From an uncultured Clostridia bacterium (lineage in GTDB: Bacteria; Bacillota; Clostridia; Oscillospirales; CAG-272): a stretch of 6,605 nt of DNA. A program made the position numbers and the translations under genes. Where the stretch lies: contig CALCTA010000162.1 of NCBI GenBank assembly GCA_937893945.1, positions 1 through 6,605 of the forward strand, written 5' to 3'. A model generated the notes under the pieces. It ran no database searches, was not told the DNA's origin, and saw only the letters and a program-made list of their open reading frames with translations. Positions 5,521 to 6,605 of this stretch are shown here, one piece after another; the stretch's first letter is position 1, and each line of letters starts with the position of its first letter.

Positions 5521-6458
5521 TGGATAAAAAGCGAGTCGTTGGTATAGACGCGGGCGGAACAAAGACAGAATTTCTGCTTTGCAGTGGCGAGGGTGTCGTA
5601 TATAAGCGCACGTTTCGCGGCACGGGTAACCCGAACGACATAGGCGTAGAAGCGTGTATAGATATGCTTTCCGAGGGTATTTCCGCGCTTTGCGGCAGCG
5701 AAGCACCTGACGCTGTCTTTGCGGGTATTTCGGGCGCAGGCTCGGGAGATAACGCTAAGAGAATAAAAGAAGCACTCTGCACCGCCTATCCAAGCTCGGT
5801 GGTAGAGGTCTGCACCGACGCGGCGAATCTTCTCGCGTCGGGTAAGAGCGACGGCGACAGTGCCGTGCTGATATGCGGAACGGGCACAGCCCTTTTCGTG
5901 CAAAAGAGCGGAGAGATGCATCGCATAGGCGGATGGGGAAACCTGTTTGACCGTGGGGGAAGCGCATACGACCTCGGCAGAGATGCTATCAGAGCAACTC
6001 TTGCCGCCGAGGAGAAGCTTATCCCCGACGGAGAGCTTTGCCGATGTGTAAGAGAGAAGCTTGGAGCAGAGGCTCACACGGCGCTTGCGGACATTTATAA
6101 GAACGGAAAGGCGTATATCGCTTCGTTTGCAAGAAAAGCTGTAGAATGCGCTGAGAACGGCGATCCTGCGGCTGTCGAGATAATCGATGAGAGTATTTCT
6201 GCGCTCTGCAAGAGGGTGGCAAAGGCAAAAGAGCTTTACGGCGACTGTCCTGAGCTTATTTGCGGCGGCGGACTCTTCAATTCAAAATATTTTTTCTCCC
6301 GTCTTGAAAAGGCGCTTGAGGAACAAGGCGTCTCACTCTATATCCCCGAGCATCCTCAGGTATTCGGCGCATGTGTAAGAGCGGCGAAGCTTGTAGGAAG
6401 CATAGATAAAATGAGCTTTTTCGAAAACTTCGGCATCTCGATGACGGAGACGGTATGA
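5517..6458 (+). CDS. BadF/BadG/BcrA/BcrD-type ATPase, N-acetylglucosamine-kinase-like
   Basis: The 313-aa protein has the actin-like ATPase fold motifs: phosphate-1 GIDAGGTKTEFLL (9-21) with D11, GNPNDIG (37-43), FAGISGAGSGD (68-78), a phosphate-2 region with TDAANLL (100-106, D101 the likely catalytic base) and CGTGTALF (120-127), GGWGN (138-142), and an adenosine-site ICGGGLFNSKYF (248-259). The N-to-GGWG pattern matches GlcNAc kinases, which use ATP to phosphorylate amino sugars at O6. Family members that activate dehydratases use cluster-binding cysteines; that pattern is not evident, so a kinase is preferred. Where GlcNAc kinases usually have GDEGS, this one has DRGGS (145-149). The gene overlaps the EEP stop as ATGATGA-type coupling (ATG 5517 or 5520; only weak GAG upstream), so translation is probably coupled. 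Its own stop overlaps another ATG at 6455. Confidence 0.85.
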   Translation: MMDKKRVVGIDAGGTKTEFLLCSGEGVVYKRTFRGTGNPNDIGVEACIDMLSEGISALCGSEAPDAVFAGISGAGSGDNAKRIKEALCTAYPSSVVEVCTDAANLLASGKSDGDSAVLICGTGTALFVQKSGEMHRIGGWGNLFDRGGSAYDLGRDAIRATLAAEEKLIPDGELCRCVREKLGAEAHTALADIYKNGKAYIASFARKAVECAENGDPAAVEIIDESISALCKRVAKAKELYGDCPELICGGGLFNSKYFFSRLEKALEEQGVSLYIPEHPQVFGACVRAAKLVGSIDKMSFFENFGISMTETV

Positions 6459-6508
6459 AAGTATTCAATATATCTGAAGGATCACTTTTACAGTGCTTTT
6501 TCAAATAA
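6455..6508 (+). pseudogene. 17-codon ORF coupled to the kinase, possible stump of a third operon gene
   Basis: An ATG at 6455 overlaps the kinase stop as ATGA and has GGAG (6446-6449) five bases upstream, the same coupling seen between the first two operon genes. It encodes MKVFNISEGSLLQCFFK and then TAA. The same frame stays open after the TAA for 28 more codons (6509-6592) before TAG, crossing AT-rich and palindromic DNA. This could be a gene truncated by loss or insertion of DNA, or just a chance start. The peptide matches no family I recognise. Confidence 0.35.
6482..6502 (+). terminator. Weak candidate terminator after the EEP-kinase operon
   Basis: CACT (6483-6486) can pair with AGTG (6492-6495), followed by CTTTTTC. 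The T-run is good but the four-pair stem is very weak, so this is only the best available candidate in the downstream region. Confidence 0.25.
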
Positions 6509-6554
6509 AAAATAAAAAGCGTTGCGAAGATTAGCGTGATGTTCTTAGCGGAGA

Positions 6555-6603
6555 ATTTGAATATTCAACGTAGTGCGAGCATCGCATTTGACTAGTCAAA
6601 TGC
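6555..6603. repeat. Palindromic intergenic repeat at the window edge
   Basis: Two perfect palindromes lie 15 bases apart: TTGAATATTCAA (6557-6568) and a 20-bp one with arms GCATTTGACT (6584-6593) and AGTCAAATGC (6594-6603). The linker contains CGTAGTGCGAGCATC. Paired palindromes of this sort are typical of dispersed non-coding repeats in Clostridia; an operator or the end of a small mobile element are alternatives. The element may continue past the window. The stretch 6509-6554 before it is A-rich and otherwise shows nothing recognisable. Confidence 0.5.
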
Positions 6604-6605
6604 AC

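Noticed and set aside
5445..6077. 210-codon open frame on the minus strand over the EEP-kinase junction
   Set aside because: It spans the overlap of two genes with clear catalytic motifs and has no family features of its own.
1..6605. CRISPR array, tRNA, rRNA, riboswitch, transposase or phage genes
   Set aside because: No regularly spaced direct repeats, cloverleaf, conserved aptamer core or transposase/integrase motif was found on either strand.

Overview
The window looks like chromosomal DNA of an uncultured, gut-type Clostridia (Bacillota) bacterium. The evidence is strong AGGAGG-type ribosome binding sites, near-consensus TTGACA/TATAAT promoters, the protein families present (long U32 protein, acidic-linker solute-binding lipoprotein, BadF-type sugar kinase) and GC-rich intergenic repeats of a kind I recall from Clostridia metagenome assemblies. 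No genus can be assigned from sequence alone.

Layout. Positions 1-295 carry no gene but hold short hairpin-forming, repeat-like DNA. A long U32-family protein of 680 aa (296-2338) follows and ends at a weak terminator. A strong promoter then drives a single solute-binding lipoprotein gene (2473-4047), which closes at a very strong GAAA-loop terminator. A GNAT acetyltransferase gene runs the other way (4116-4601, minus). Its promoter and that of the next operon are divergent, each has perfect -35 and -10 hexamers, and an inverted repeat lies on the GNAT -35. The plus-strand operon holds an endonuclease/exonuclease/phosphatase-fold enzyme (4753-5520), an overlapping BadF/BadG-type, N-acetylglucosamine-kinase-like protein (5517-6458), and a 17-codon ORF coupled by ATGA (6455-6508) that may be the stump of a third gene. 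The last 100 bases are AT-rich and palindromic, and look like the edge of another dispersed repeat.

Function. The set is mostly housekeeping and sugar handling. The U32 protein probably acts in RNA hydroxylation or related iron-sulfur chemistry. The lipoprotein probably captures an extracellular, likely carbohydrate, ligand, but no permease lies beside it. The kinase probably phosphorylates an amino sugar, and its coupled EEP enzyme probably cleaves a phosphoester. A joint amino-sugar or phospho-sugar salvage role is possible but is inference. I found no convincing new defence, mobile or RNA system. The most interesting points are the truncated third ORF beside a 20-bp perfect palindrome, the compact divergent promoter region with a possible operator, and the orphan, highly codon-biased binding protein with a hairpin at its mRNA 5' end.
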